A stretch of 64,000 nucleotides of DNA, from the NCBI RefSeq assembly GCF_964340395.1, contig NC_135553.1:19718849-19782848 (forward strand), read 5' to 3'. Position numbers and translations under genes: made by a program. Positions 14,619-31,391 of the stretch are shown here, one piece after another (within the stretch, counting starts at the first letter, position 1; every line of letters starts with the position of its first letter). Source of the DNA: Glandiceps talaboti (lineage: Eukaryota; Hemichordata; Enteropneusta; Spengelidae). Below the pieces are notes generated by a model. It saw only the letters and a list, made by a program, of their open reading frames with translations. It made no database searches and was not told the origin of the DNA.

Positions 14619-14820
14619 TTATTTGCTTATTGCGTCTTTGCAGTGTTTCAAAAGACACACTTTATAATTTGGGTGTATTATCAGCTTGTGCAAAAAGCAA
14701 GCGAAAACAAAATATGTAAATTATTTGCTTACGATTATTTTAGCAGTGTTTCAAAGGATAAACCTAATTATGTGCGTATAATGATTTGGGCAAAAAGCAA
14801 GCAAAAATGAAATCTGCAAA
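14619..14820. repeat. Diverged direct duplication, about 102-bp period
   Basis: TTATTTGCTTA starts at 14619 and again at 14721. Both copies continue with GCAGTGTTTCAAA and later GCAAAAAGCAAGC. The copies differ at many positions. Confidence 0.8.
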
Positions 14821-15460
14821 TCATTTTCACGGTTACAGACTGTTTATTGATCATAAAAAGGGAATATTAAAGAAGACAGGGTCAACCCTGAATAGAAATA
14901 CTTAATAGGTATTTGACGAGAAATAAGATATTTACCTTGATTATAATCTTGAGCAATAAAAGCACATTCTGTTAAAGAAGAAAATTGTATTGTACCAAGT
15001 TGGCAGCAGGTATAAGATTACTAGCGATTTTATTGATTGGAGCTTTAATTGCACCAAAGATATTGATCTGTAATTCAGTTGCCATGGAAACCCATTTTAT
15101 TATGATTATGTGAATGGTCTTATATAGTGTACTATTCATAAGACTGCAAAGAAATCATGGGCATCGAAGTCAAATTTGATGTTGCTGAGGTCAAGCGAAT
15201 ATGAATCTGAAATGAAACAAAAATGTAACCCCCTTATCACCAACTGTTGAGCCTTCAATTTGGAGAGAATTAATGTGGACTTCACAACAAAACAACCAAT
15301 AATTAACGAAAGAGACATTTGTTGTACGATTTGAAATCTAAAGATAAGTTAAGTTGTAATAAACAAATAGCATCGTAAAAACTATTTTAACGAAAAGGGT
15401 CTGTACTGAGAAGAAGAACAACTACATATATTGTGTTTGTGCTTCAAAATACCTGTTGTT
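14821..15460. other. AT-rich non-coding stretch
   Basis: No supported gene. The last 30 bases (15431-15460, GTTTGTGCTTCAAAA then TGTTGTT) are nearly repeated at 16269-16298, just upstream of the next MITE copy. Confidence 0.5.
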
Positions 15461-15798
15461 AAAGTGGCCATATGTATGAGGATTGGGTATTCATTTTGGA
15501 TTTTTATGAAACAATTTTATCATGGTTTCCTACTTGAAAAATCATTGTTAAACAATATATGCCAAGTCCTTGTTTATAACTCAATAAATTGCAAAATATT
15601 AATAAAATGTGTAAAAATGTGTGTTATTGTACATACAATAACAAACCTTTTACACATATCATTTTTAGCTTTTTGCAATGTATTGAGTTACAAACACAGA
15701 CTTGGTCTATGTTGTTTCAAGTAGGAAGCCGTGATAAAATTGTTTTATTTATTAAAAATCCAAAATAAATAACCAATCCTCATCCATATGGCCACTTT
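15461..15798. mobile_element. Foldback MITE, family 1, copy A
   Basis: The left end reads AAAGTGGCCATATG and the right end CATATGGCCACTTT. The whole 338 bp is one long imperfect inverted repeat centred near 15629, where TTGTACATACAA separates the arms. Matching arm motifs include TGCAAAATATT/ CTTTTTGCAATG and TTATAACTCAAT/ATTGAGTTACAA. GTTAAAGTGG and CCACTTTAAC are exact complements, so the target duplication (TA or TTAA) cannot be separated from the inverted ends. No transposase is encoded. Confidence 0.9.
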
Positions 15799-16298
15799 AA
15801 CAGATATTGAATAACAAAATGAATTTTGTCATTTTATTCATTCGGTCTATAACTGTAATCTCTGTAGTGTTCAACCTTAGTTAGATTTTGAGATGGTTTT
15901 TATCTTTTCGAATTCATTTGTTTTTCATGAGTTGATACGTCTTTATACATGAACCTAGATTGTAAATGTTTTACTCAAAGGAACAATTCTGATAATAAAT
16001 ATATTTGGCTGTACACATCCAAGTAACGTTGCATTTATTTATCCATTGCTGCACTCCATTCCTTATAAGAACCATAGTTTCCTGGGGGGGGGGGGGGGAA
16101 ATAAGCTGTAAGTAGCCGACACATTCAATTTGTAGCATTGGCAGTAAAAAAAACAGTATAGTAAGTACTACTGGGCTGAAGCCCGTGTTGTATACTTTTC
16201 CAATGAACAGTTGTGACCATATTACCATTGGTTAAAGTGTTAAGTTCTTTATATGTCTTTATGAGTCGTGTTGTTTGTGCTTCAAAAGACATGTTGTT
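15799..16298. other. Spacer between MITE copies A and B, with a G15 tract
   Basis: The only simple feature is a run of 15 G at 16084-16098. The last 30 bases repeat the left flank of copy A. No gene is supported. Confidence 0.6.
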
Positions 16299-16658
16299 AA
16301 AGTGGCCATATGGATGAGGATTGGGTATTTATTTTGGATTTTCTATTTAGGAAACAATTTTATCCTGATGTCTTACTACTAAAATCAACTTGAAACAACA
16401 TATGCCAAGCCCTTGTCTGTATCTCAATAAATTGCAAAAATGTTAATAAATGTGTAAAATGTTTGTTATTGTACGTACGTACGTATCATAAACTTTTTAC
16501 ATAATTTTTAGCTTTTGGCAATGTATTGAGTTTACTACAAACGTAAACTTGGTTTACGTTGTTTCAAGTTGATTTTTGAAGTAGGAAGCCATGATATAAT
16601 TATTTTGTAAATTAAAAATCTAAAATAAATATCTAATCCTCATCCATATGGCAACTTT
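16299..16658. mobile_element. Foldback MITE, family 1, copy B
   Basis: Begins AAAGTGGCCATATGGATG and ends CATCCATATGGCAACTTT. The arms match those of copy A, and the centre has an expanded TACGTACGTACGTA palindrome near 16480. Its left flank outside the inverted repeat matches the left flank of copy A. Confidence 0.9.
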
Positions 16659-18954
<2,296 letters not shown>

Positions 18955-19326
18955 AAAAGCCAGAACAAGAGCAAGGAGGTTCAGGGAAAGAGATGTATTT
19001 AATATACGTGATCAACTCATGTTAGTATGTTAGATTTATTGGAATATAATCATATTTGCCTTAGGTTTTGTGCTCTTTTAAGTTTAAAGTTTTAATGGTC
19101 CGTAAAGTTTCTATCAGCGTGGAACCATTAGCAGTAAAACAGTAGATATGCTACATTAATATCCAGGTAAAAACCACCGAAATACATACCATGTCAAAAA
19201 AGCATTAAATAACCCGTGACCGTTACTTGTTTGCATTCATAACACCATTGAAACAGTACAGTAAAATTTAGGACCTCTGAGATAATACTTCACGAATGTA
19301 AGGAATGTTTTTATTAATGTTTAAAT
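18955..19326. other. Intergenic DNA
   Basis: Nothing recognisable. Confidence 0.5.
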
Positions 19327-19335
19327 ATTCTGTGT

Positions 19336-19427
<92 letters not shown>

Positions 19428-19436
19428 ACACAGAAT
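19327..19436. repeat. Perfect palindrome with an (AT)n core
   Basis: ATTCTGTGTATCAT at 19327-19340 is the exact reverse complement of ATGATACACAGAAT at 19423-19436. Everything between is uninterrupted (AT)n. The full 110 bp can fold into one hairpin or cruciform. Confidence 0.95.
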
Positions 19437-20689
<1,253 letters not shown>

Positions 20690-21999
20690 CGCTATTAAAC
20701 TGAGTATGATTATGTGGATCGGCGTAATTTCGCCTCATTTTTCGTTCTCTTTTCGGATGCATACTTACTAGTTTGAGGTAAAACTGTGTCATCGTAGACG
20801 TATTCTAGAAATGATAAGCATATGAGGATGTAATTCATCACCAAATCGTGTGTACTTTAATTAATTTTTGATGATGAGTGAGCGGATGAACTCGCTGTAA
20901 GCAGTGACTAGAGAACATACAATGAAAACCGTGTCACCAGAAAATGGGTATCGCTCGACTTGACAAATATATAGATTGTTACTGACACTGTTGCATATTG
21001 TATTTACGTAAAGTTCCATTACATTTGTATCTAATAGCAGAGCGTTGCCAAATCATAGTTATTTTTTGTATAATTTCAGTTGCGTCATGCAAAGCTATGT
21101 TTCAGGTGACACGGATTTGATTGTAACATGTGTGGATGAGAAGAACGCGGACGATCATGCAATGAATGATTTATTGATAGCAAATTTAAAGTAACCATTA
21201 CAATCTGTGATGATGTCCCTGACTGTTGCCCCAAAAACCAACCCTCAGAGGAGAGTATTTCAAAAACAAAATACTTTAGCGCTTATAACTGAATAAATAA
21301 GTTGTGTAACGTAATTTGGTATGTACCCGACGTGTCACCAAGGCCCGTATATCCTGCAAGTTATTAGCTGTATACGGATGTCGTTCGTCGTTATCGACGT
21401 CGTAAACAACTTGTCGTGTTTACGGCTGTTCTCTGTCTAAATCTATCCGTGCAATTCCAGTTTCACTCACGGTGAATGTTCGAGGCTGAACCAAGAATAA
21501 TTAGCACTTGGTCCTCCTCCCCAAGGCAGATCTTACAATTTCGTTTAAACCACCGACTATAATTTTTGTTGTTGTTTTTTTATATCAATCACGACCATTA
21601 CTCGCGTCACTAAACATGCATATTTGTTATGCATGGGTAAGTCCACAGTTAAAGAGAGGTGTATCTCAAAGTATTTTCATTTAGCAGTTGACCATGAAGG
21701 TTAAAAAACAGTTTGCGAAATAGTTTTGAGCCTAAGTGCGTAGCGTTAAAGATTACGAACACACGTTCGAAAAAACAACGGTAAATCTTTCGGCAGAGAA
21801 CATTAAACTGTCTGTTGACACCAAACGCAGGAACTTTTACTAGTGTACACATTTGAAGGTTTAAGACGAATAGAATTTTGGCCTTGGGTGAGTTCTGACA
21901 TCTCGGAAGTTAAGTTGTCAACCTTTTTTTTACCATCAGGATGTTTGTGAAGACATTTCGCATAAACATCTCATTAATACGTTCGAAGCTAAACAGCCA
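20690..21999. other. Intergenic DNA
   Basis: CpG-containing single-copy-looking sequence. No open frame has recognisable coding content. Confidence 0.5.
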
Positions 22000-22225
22000 A
22001 CGTCGTCAACAGCCCGCGGAGATGTTGTTTACTTTTTCTGTCGTCTTCGACCAATTAACAATTAAACAGACGTTGTTGTTTTTTCTTTTCATGTCGTCCT
22101 CGACCAATCAACAACTATTATTGTCAACAGGTGTGGTTGTTTTTTTCCTTTGTTGTTGTCCTCGACCAATCAACAACTAATATTGTCAACAGATGTTTTT
22201 TTTTCTGTTGCCCTCGACCTACCAC
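22000..22225. repeat. Degenerate 52-62 bp tandem repeat, about four units
   Basis: Each unit has the core TCGACCAATCAACAACTA followed by TTGTCAACAG and a T-rich spacer. CGACC cores start at 22048, 22101, 22163 and 22215. The second and third units are the best matched. Confidence 0.85.
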
Positions 22226-22410
22226 TTGCGTGCTATAAATAATGACAACTTTAGACGTGTTGTTGTACATCTCAGTACATTTGAGTCTATAGTTTGTACA
22301 CAGCAACATTTCAAATGTAGGCCAATTTCAGCACATTTTTTCTAAAAATCAATCAATCCATTCCTGTCAGATATATGCGATCCCATGTATTCGTGTGAAT
22401 CCGACCACGC
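22226..22410. other. Intergenic spacer
   Basis: Nothing recognisable. Confidence 0.4.
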
Positions 22411-22466
22411 AATTAATTAATTAATTAATTAAGTAAGTAAGTAAGTAAGTAAGTAAGCAAGTAAGC

Positions 22467-22497
<31 letters not shown>

Positions 22498-22511
22498 TAA
22501 GTAAGTAAGTA
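22411..22511. repeat. (TTAA)n followed by (AAGT/AAGC)n microsatellite
   Basis: AATTAATT units at 22411-22430 pass directly into AAGT units, then AAGC units, then AAGT again to about 22511. Confidence 0.95.
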
Positions 22512-22919
22512 GGTTGTAATCAAAATTAGTGTATAACTCCAATTAGATTAAGTTTAGATGTACAAAGTCACAAAAAATGTGGTCGCATCAGTTGGCGCCA
22601 AAGTTATTCACGAAAGTTTGGTTGCGTAATTTGGCGGGGTAGTGAATGATGAATTGATATGCCGTTCACATAATTTGGGCGGGAAATTCGTTGTTACAGA
22701 AATTTATCCCCGGAAAGTTATTGTCATTTTCGTGTGCTTCGTTTATAGTATGAGAAGGTATTTTCTTTCAATTTGAATTGATTTATACAAAATTTGTGGC
22801 GTAATTAACTCTCTCAGAAAAGCGGTCAGGTCGTCACATATTAGTCGCTTACGTTTGCTCGATGTTGTGATGTAGAACTCGAACTTGGCCTGTCATTAAA
22901 CTTCTATTTTGGTATAATC
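22512..22919. other. Intergenic DNA
   Basis: No supported gene. Confidence 0.45.
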
Positions 22920-23304
22920 AAAGTTGCCATATATATGGATGAGGGTTTGGTATTTATTTTTGGATTTTTATTTTATTATAAAAACAATTTTATCATGGCT
23001 TCCTATTTGACAAATCAATACCAAACAACATTGATCAAATCTGTGTTTGTAACTCAATAAATTGCAAACAGCTAAAAAAAAAACAAATGTGTAAAAAGTT
23101 TGTTGTTGTACGTACAATGGCAAACATTTTACACATGTACATTTATTAATCTTTTGCAATTTATTGAGTTGTAAAAAAAAGACTTTATCTATGTTGTTTC
23201 ACATGGATTGTTCAAGTAGAAAGCCATGATAAAATTGTTTTATAAATTAAAATCCAAAATAAATACTAGAATACACAATCCCGGCTCGTCCATATGGCCA
23301 CTTT
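22920..23304. mobile_element. Foldback MITE, family 1, copy C
   Basis: The left end is AAAGTTGCCATATATATGG and the right end CCATATGGCCACTTTT. The arms share CTCAATAAATTGCAAA and TTTGCAATTTATTGAG, and the centre is GTTGTTGTACGTACAA. The extra ATAT in the left end is a small expansion. Confidence 0.9.
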
Positions 23305-25110
23305 TAATTTAATGTTCGTGTCACTGTGTTTATGTATATTATTGTCGATTATATCACTTCCATGCAACTTCACCATGTATGGTTCGAAATTCCAAAACAT
23401 TTCTAAAATTCACTCACAATACCGTCGGATGATCACGTGACATTGAAGTTAATCAACAGTTTCATGTTGTTTTCATCATACACGGCATTCCTCGCCTTTT
23501 TACTTTTAAATTCTTTTTTCAAAATTTCATTTGCGATATATATTAACCCACGATGATAAAATTTCCATTTTGCGTCACTCACTTTAAACTTTATTATTCA
23601 CGCTTGGTAAAACTTGAAACATCCACCAGTACTAATTTAATCAATATATCCGATTCACGCTCAGTTGTAACTGCGCCCTCACCGGCGTACCACTAACATA
23701 TTTGTGATTCTTGAAATAGCAGTATAAATGCTATGACGCTGTGTGTGTGTCTTCAAAACGTGCAATTGACCATTTCATAGATTTTGAGCACAGTTAACGC
23801 TCGCTAACGGTTAAGAAAACAAGTCACCGTAGCCTATATAACGCTGATAAGGTCAAACACTCAGTTCATTTAGCCTTGGTATTGCTTCATGTTGATATTC
23901 GAAATACCGACAACACTCGATTTATCATGCACATTTTAAACACAAAAATACCGAAGTTCCGATTGTCGCCACAACATGCATCTGAAAACCGATATAAAGT
24001 CGTGTATTTGATGTTATCGTCTGATGGGTGAAACAACTAGAACGTTACCGTTTACATTTGAAATCTTAGAAGCGACGAAATGTATTAAATCATTTTGATA
24101 TAAACTCTTTTCGTTGAAAAGTATCTGACAGCCGCCCTTATTTCATATCGCTAGTATGCCACATGGTGTGAATATCAAAAACCTTGTAACCACAAATCAC
24201 GACGAATTATTTGAAATTTATTCGCAAAAGGTCGCTTTAAGTGCGATATCAAAATAGTTTTTCAATGGATGTGTGAGGGCGCATGTCTTAAAATATTCGA
24301 GGCTGCAATATACCTACGGTAAGTAAGGTAACCTTTCCACCGATGTTCAGTGGCTCGTGTCATGTGGTATTACTGCGCGACGTACGGCTAAAATAGTGTC
24401 ACTCTGTGTGTTTATTACATAATTGCGTATAATTTAAAGCATCGTCGCAAACCACATCCTCTTTTACGGCACCGTCCAAAACGTGCCGTCAATAGGCGAA
24501 GTGTCGCGGATCGGATAAGAAATAACAGCTCAGGTTTGCGAGAATGATTTTAAAGCTGCACAAATTGTAACTGAAGTCTTGTTCAAGTTTCTTTTTCGGA
24601 CAGCCAACAATTAATAAATTCACTGAAAATTGTTTAATTAAAATACCAATAATTAGACATCGTACATATTAATTAAGGGATGGATTGTATCCAGAGGTAG
24701 TACAGAAATATTTTGAAATCTTCGTTGCATTGGGGCGCTGGATTTTGGGTGGGGACTTATAAAATTCGAATTTAATTTGATTTATTGTATCACATTGTGT
24801 GTACAGCTACACACCTTTATCTATCTACATGTGATTCAATACTGCTCAGGGTGTCAAATATTATGAGTAATAAGTCAACGTATCTAACAAAAGTTTTTTT
24901 AAATGTTCCAGTTACACCTAGTGTAGCTTTAGATGTTATATTTTCCTTGTGGTGAGTTGAAAGAATTAGTTGAAAGAATTGCTTTTAGTTTTTAGTTTTG
25001 TTAGTTATTATAATTTTGCTATTTCGATGTTATTTTAATTTGTATTAGTTGCATTTGAAGTTAAATTACGAAATATCTCATGGGAGAGGTCTTCGTGTCC
25101 TCGCGTTCGA
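23305..25110. other. Intergenic DNA, relatively CpG-rich
   Basis: No supported gene or RNA. Several stretches (24300-24560) are CpG-dense, but I see no promoter motif that I would defend. Confidence 0.45.
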
Positions 25111-25160
25111 GTGAGTGAGTGAGTGAGTGAGTGAGTGAGTGAGTGAGTGAGTGAGTGAGT
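25111..25160. repeat. (GTGA)n microsatellite
   Basis: About twelve uninterrupted GTGA units. Confidence 0.97.
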
Positions 25161-26156
<996 letters not shown>

Positions 26157-26889
26157 ACATCTATCTATACATTTATAATTGATAAATACATTATGTCCAT
26201 GCATGACTGTAGAATTAGTCACATGTCCGGCATGTCGACGTCGACGAAGCGAAACGTCACACAAAACACAGACTCTGAGACTGGCACAATGTTTTGGCAA
26301 TCAGTAAACCCACCGAACGATTTGAAATTAGAAAAGAATTTTCAAAATTCTTTGAAAATGACAATGAATCTCTAAATGTTTACCATTCATCTATCCATTT
26401 TAAAGGTTCATAGATATATATTCCTTGGGGGAATACTTCAGACTATGACAGAGTTGTTTATCTTTGGTACCTGAGCAAATGAAATAAAATTACACTGCTG
26501 TCTTCGTGCATGTATTTGATGTTCACGGATTTCTAGTAAAAAGCTCTGTAGGATTGACATCGTAGCTAGCTAGCAATGTTTGGTTACGCTGAGTGTTTTT
26601 CCCCTTGGGGAATTTTATATTTTCCTTCGAGAAACGGTGAAAATGAAAATACATTTACACTATACTGCCAACGATGTCACCACTTTCAATAATCAACATC
26701 AGGCTTTCTCCAAACACTGATGCCAAAACAAATCCATTTTTGATCCAGTCTAAATTATTTAACCAATTTTATACTCGTAATAACGTTGTTTTAGTTAGCT
26801 TTTGGTTTGTGTTAAATTGTGAATGAGTCCAGTTCATGGTTTCTGATTTTTGGCGAAAGTGTCTAAGCTTACATTTACACATGTGTTTT
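26157..26889. other. Intergenic DNA
   Basis: No supported gene. Confidence 0.45.
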
Positions 26890-27570
26890 TTGTACTCATT
26901 TATTTCTTTGTACCCATGTATTGCATTGTACCCTTATTGTACTATACTCATGTATTGCATCGTACTCATTTATTGCATTGTACTCATATATTGCATTGTG
27001 CTCATATATTAAATTGTACCTATGTATTGCATCGTACTCGTGTATTGCATTGTGCTCATATATTGCATTGTGTTCATGTATTGCAGTGTGCTCATGTATT
27101 AAATTGTACCCATGTATTGCATTGTACTCGTGTATTGCACCGTACTCATGTATTGCATTGTACTCATTTTTTGCATTGTGCTCATGTATTGCATTGTACT
27201 CATGTATTGCATTGTACTCATGTATTGCATTGTACCCATATATTGCATCGCACTCATGTATTGCATCATACCCATGTATTGCATCACACTCATGTATTGC
27301 ATTGTAATCATTCATTGCATTGTACTCATGTATTGCATCGTAATCATGTATTGCATTGTACCCATGTATTGCATTGTACTCATGTATTGCATTGTACTCA
27401 TGTATTGCATTGTACTCATTAGTTTCATTGTAATCATTTATTGCATCATAATCATGTATTGTATCGTAATCATGTATTGCATTGTACTCATGTATTGCAT
27501 TGTACTCATGTATTGCATTGTACTCATTTATTTCATCGTACTCATTTATTGCATTATTCTCATGTATTGC
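26890..27570. repeat. 18-bp minisatellite, roughly 38 units
   Basis: The consensus unit is TGTATTGCATTGTACTCA, with point variants such as CATCGTAC, CATTGTGC and AATCATG. The unit length is divisible by three and lacks stops in several frames. This gives six-residue periodic open frames on both strands (for example HCTHVL or MYCIVL). These have no other sign of coding. Confidence 0.95.
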
Positions 27571-27741
27571 CAGTGAACACTAACACGAAACGTGCTTTAC
27601 ATCAACTAGTCCCACCCAATTCTAATCCTAGTCCGAATTAACTAAGTTGTCAAAAGTAACTCATGAGATCTTTATCCAGTAAAAACTTTGGGTGAAACCC
27701 TCTTCATCAGAGCTACACGTAATTGTGTATTATAAGGTTGT
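27571..27741. other. Intergenic spacer
   Basis: Nothing recognisable. Confidence 0.4.
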
Positions 27742-27904
27742 AATGAATGAATGGATGGATGAATGAATGAATGAATGAATGAATGAATGAATGAATGAAT
27801 GAATGGATGGATGGATGGATGGATGGATGGATGGATGGATGGATGAATGAATGAATGAATGAATGAATGAATGAATGAGTGAATTAATTAATTAATTAAT
27901 TAAT
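27742..27904. repeat. (AATG)n / (GATG)n / (AATT)n compound microsatellite
   Basis: AATG units, then a central block of GGAT units, then AATG again, ending in TTAA units. Confidence 0.97.
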
Positions 27905-28077
27905 GAAAATGGAGTTTTCAGCCTTTTTGGGTACATTAGTAATATACGTTTATGTAATTTTGAAACAAAATTTCTTTCAAATTGATAAAGATAAAAAAGA
28001 TAATTGGTAATATGTATGCAATTTAAGTGACGTATAACGACACATTTATGTGACTGGGGAAAAAAATAACAACATTC
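27905..28077. other. Intergenic spacer
   Basis: Nothing recognisable. Confidence 0.4.
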
Positions 28078-28408
28078 AAAGTGGCCATATGGATGAGGAT
28101 TAGGTATTTATTTTAGATTTTGATTTTATAAAACAATTTTATCACATGTGGCTTCCTACTTGAAAAATCAATGTGAAACAATATGTACCAAGTCCTTGTT
28201 TGTGACTCAATAAACTAAAGCATTGTACGTACAATAACAAACTTTTTACACATACAATGTCATTTTTTCTTAGCTTTTGCAATGTATTGAGTTACAAACA
28301 CAGACTTAGTCAATTTTGCTTCTTATTGATTTTTCAAGTAGGAAACCATGATAAAACTGTTCTATAAATTAAAAATTTAAATAAATACCAAATCTGTATG
28401 GTCACTTT
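28078..28408. mobile_element. Foldback MITE, family 1, copy D
   Basis: The left end is AAAGTGGCCATATGGATG; the right end is degenerate (CTGTATGGTCACTTT). The left arm lacks part of the segment before the central TTGTACGTACAATAAC, so the hairpin is asymmetric. Confidence 0.88.
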
Positions 28409-29230
28409 AATACACAGACTTTGTCATAATATATCACACTTCAATCTTTCGAAAAATTCAGCAGTATGTCCAAGTCCCGAGGGATTATCCTTGGTACGGC
28501 TAATATCTTTTAAACGTGATATGAGATATAAACACCCTGCTTAGGTAAAAGTTAATTCACTTGTTTTGGTAGGTTCTAGTCTGGAAAAATATTGAGATTT
28601 GTTGGTGCTTTTTCACAACATAACAACCTTCAGTAGGGTAGTACAACCTTTACCAAACACTAAATAGATTTTAGGCTGCCTGGAAGTATAAGACAACGCC
28701 AACACAGTCTAAGAATGAAATAAAAATGAATGTCTTTTCTAGCATACTATGGACAAACGAACACGTGTTCTAGACTAATTTATATGTGTGTTGTTACTGT
28801 AAATACAAAGAAACATCATTAATGCTTACACACTGCAATACATCCAAATTGATGTGACAGTGCTTCCAACGATACCTGAATGATTACCTTGCGTACCTAC
28901 ACCGGGTCAGCTCTGTCAACAAGACTAATACCCGCCATTATCTCCTCAAAGTGTAAGTTATACAAAAGTATATATGGCTAGTAATGTTACACCTCATGCA
29001 TAGAATAATAGCAAAGATAGACTGGTTAGTCGATTTATTGAACCGTTGGTGGAGAGAGGTATTCTAGACCAAACTGGTCAGACATAACAGTTACAAGATC
29101 GAGCAAACATGCTGAGACTAATGCATGGACATGGAGATTTATTGGGTATGTGTCGATCCGTTGGTAAAAGTCATTTTCATCAATGATTTCATATCGCCGG
29201 GTCTAACTTTGAGTTACGTCGCATCATGTT
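28409..29230. other. Intergenic DNA
   Basis: No supported gene. Confidence 0.45.
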
Positions 29231-29600
29231 GCATCACATCACATCACATCACATCACATCACATTATACCATATATCACATCACACCATATTACGTCACA
29301 TCACACCATGTCACTCACACCGGTACCACACCATACCACATCATATCACATCTCATCACACCAAGTCACTTACACCACATCACACCACGTCATTCACATC
29401 ACATCACATCACATCGATCACTCACATCACATCCCCGGATCACATCACATCACATCACATCACATCACATCACATCACATCACATATAACGTCACGTCTT
29501 TAATTTTCACGTCACGTCACGTCACGTCACGTCACGTCATGTCACATCACGTCACTCAAGACATGACATCACATCATATTCCTTCGCATCACATTTCAGC
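29231..29600. repeat. (ATCAC)n pentanucleotide minisatellite with a GTCAC block
   Basis: Mostly ATCAC units with degenerate intervals such as CACACCATATCAC. A clean ATCAC run is at about 29438-29484, and a GTCAC run at about 29508-29538 is derived by A to G change. Confidence 0.95.
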
Positions 29601-30851
29601 ATTGTATCCCACCATAATAACACCACATAAACTTAATATAACATGGCATCATATTATCTCACACTACACAACACGAGAAATAGATATATTTCAATGATGT
29701 ACTAAGGCCTCAGTGAATTCACAAACATGATAAATATCTGAAGTTCCATACAAGACATAAACCAGTCTCTATACATTCGTGTGTGCATGCATGACGGAAG
29801 AATTGTTATCCCTGGCTTCCTTAACATAACGTGATACCGGTGTACCCTGTCCTCTGTGGGTGAAATATTATTGTAAATCTCTCATTGCCATCACAATCAT
29901 GATTACTATATCTCGCTTGAACCGACACACGTTATTCTCATTAATAGTACTAGATTTGTTACTGTGGAGGTTTTCTCATTCGAAATGCCGACCTAGGGTG
30001 GCTACAAATGAAGAATTATCCAGCTAAGGCCCGGAGGGGTTGTAATCAATAAACGTACAATACAGCACCCCCTACACCTTCAAACGTGACAGCATATAGA
30101 ACTAGTTTGCGTCAGGAATGTTATTTTAAAATCTAGTTTACAGGTCGTTTAGGTTCTCTTGGAATCTCTAATTGGTTTGAATATAGGCGTTATTGTCCAC
30201 GTGGGAAAGATTGGCACTCCCGATTACGTGGCTTTCTCATACTAAACACTAAATCTCATTTTTGTAAAACACAACTCAATATTCAGTTGCCCCCGCAGTG
30301 TGCATAGGAATGAGGGTCGTGTAATATATATATATATACATACACAGGTACAGTTCTTACGTCATCACTTGATGATAAACTAAAAAGCCATCAGAAAGTG
30401 TGAGCTTAAGCATGACCACGATGACCAACACTTGTCAAGCAAGAAAGGTGCATGAAACAATTTATGCAAATGTTATTACATTTATGCAAAACATGGAATA
30501 ACTTCAGGCAAGTGCCAACACAACAATTATGGAAATAGTGCATATTTATTTTGCATAAATCTTGTAAATTAGCATATGTCTTCAAGATATAAGAATACCG
30601 ATATTACATTTGAGCTTTTGAAATCACTTTTTCCTACAGCTACAGACTGTAAAAGACATTATAGTGTAGGCCAGAAAGTGGTTAACTGTGAGAAATATGG
30701 AGTTATTGGACACTATTTGTATTCATGTCTACAACTTGCAAACACACAAAAAAGAAGTTTATACTTTATATGTAGATGACTGTTCACTGAGACAGTATTG
30801 TGCTGAGTGTGAACGATTTCGACAGAAGGGAGTTATTTTACAGATAAGCTG
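29601..30851. other. Intergenic DNA
   Basis: No supported gene. A short (AT)n lies near 30327. Confidence 0.45.
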
Positions 30852-31290
30852 CTTGTGAAGTGCTATCACAGAGAGCCCAGGAACCATGTTACAAACAAAC
30901 AAACAAACAAACAAACAAATATGTAAACAAACAAACAAACAAACAAACAACAAACAAATATACACTGGTGAATGAGATATCATTTGATATCCATGAATAA
31001 CTCTCCATTAAACTGTATATATGTGTATACTGGCTGTATACTATTGAAATAATATACTTTATATGTGTCTATATATACGTGTACCCATCCATATACAAAC
31101 ACACACGGATGAGTATATAGTTATAGAAACATAAAGTATATAATTATAGAAACATAAAGTATATAATTATAGAAACATAAAGTATATTATTTCAATAGTA
31201 TAGTCAGTATATGCATATAAACAGATAGTTATCCATGAATATCAAATGACATTTCATTTACCCATGTCTATTAGTTAGTTAGTTAGTTAG

Positions 31291-31328
<38 letters not shown>

Positions 31329-31391
31329 GTTTGTTTGTAACATGGTTCCTGGACTCCCTGTGGGACGTGCTATGTCGTACAGACTTCACAG
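30852..31391. mobile_element. 540-bp foldback element with microsatellites in both arms
   Basis: The arms are inverted copies. ATACTATTGAAATAA... at 31038-31062 is the exact reverse complement of 31177-31201 (25 bp). Further out, CATTTGATATCCATGAATAAC pairs with GTTATCCATGAATATCAAATG. Outermost, CCAGGAACCATGTTACAAAC near 30877 pairs with GTTTGTAACATGGTTCCTGG near 31333. Between these, the left arm carries (CAAA)n and the right arm carries (TTAG)n/(TTGA)n. The loop (31063-31176) holds a 23-bp tandem repeat, TAGAAACATAAAGTATATAA, about three times. No protein is encoded. Confidence 0.88.

Noticed and set aside
26890-27570. CRISPR-like regular repeats
   Set aside because: Units are contiguous with no spacers; it is a minisatellite in an animal genome.
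29125-29697. 190-codon open frame rich in His/Thr/Ser
   Set aside because: It follows the ATCAC minisatellite and has no other coding feature.
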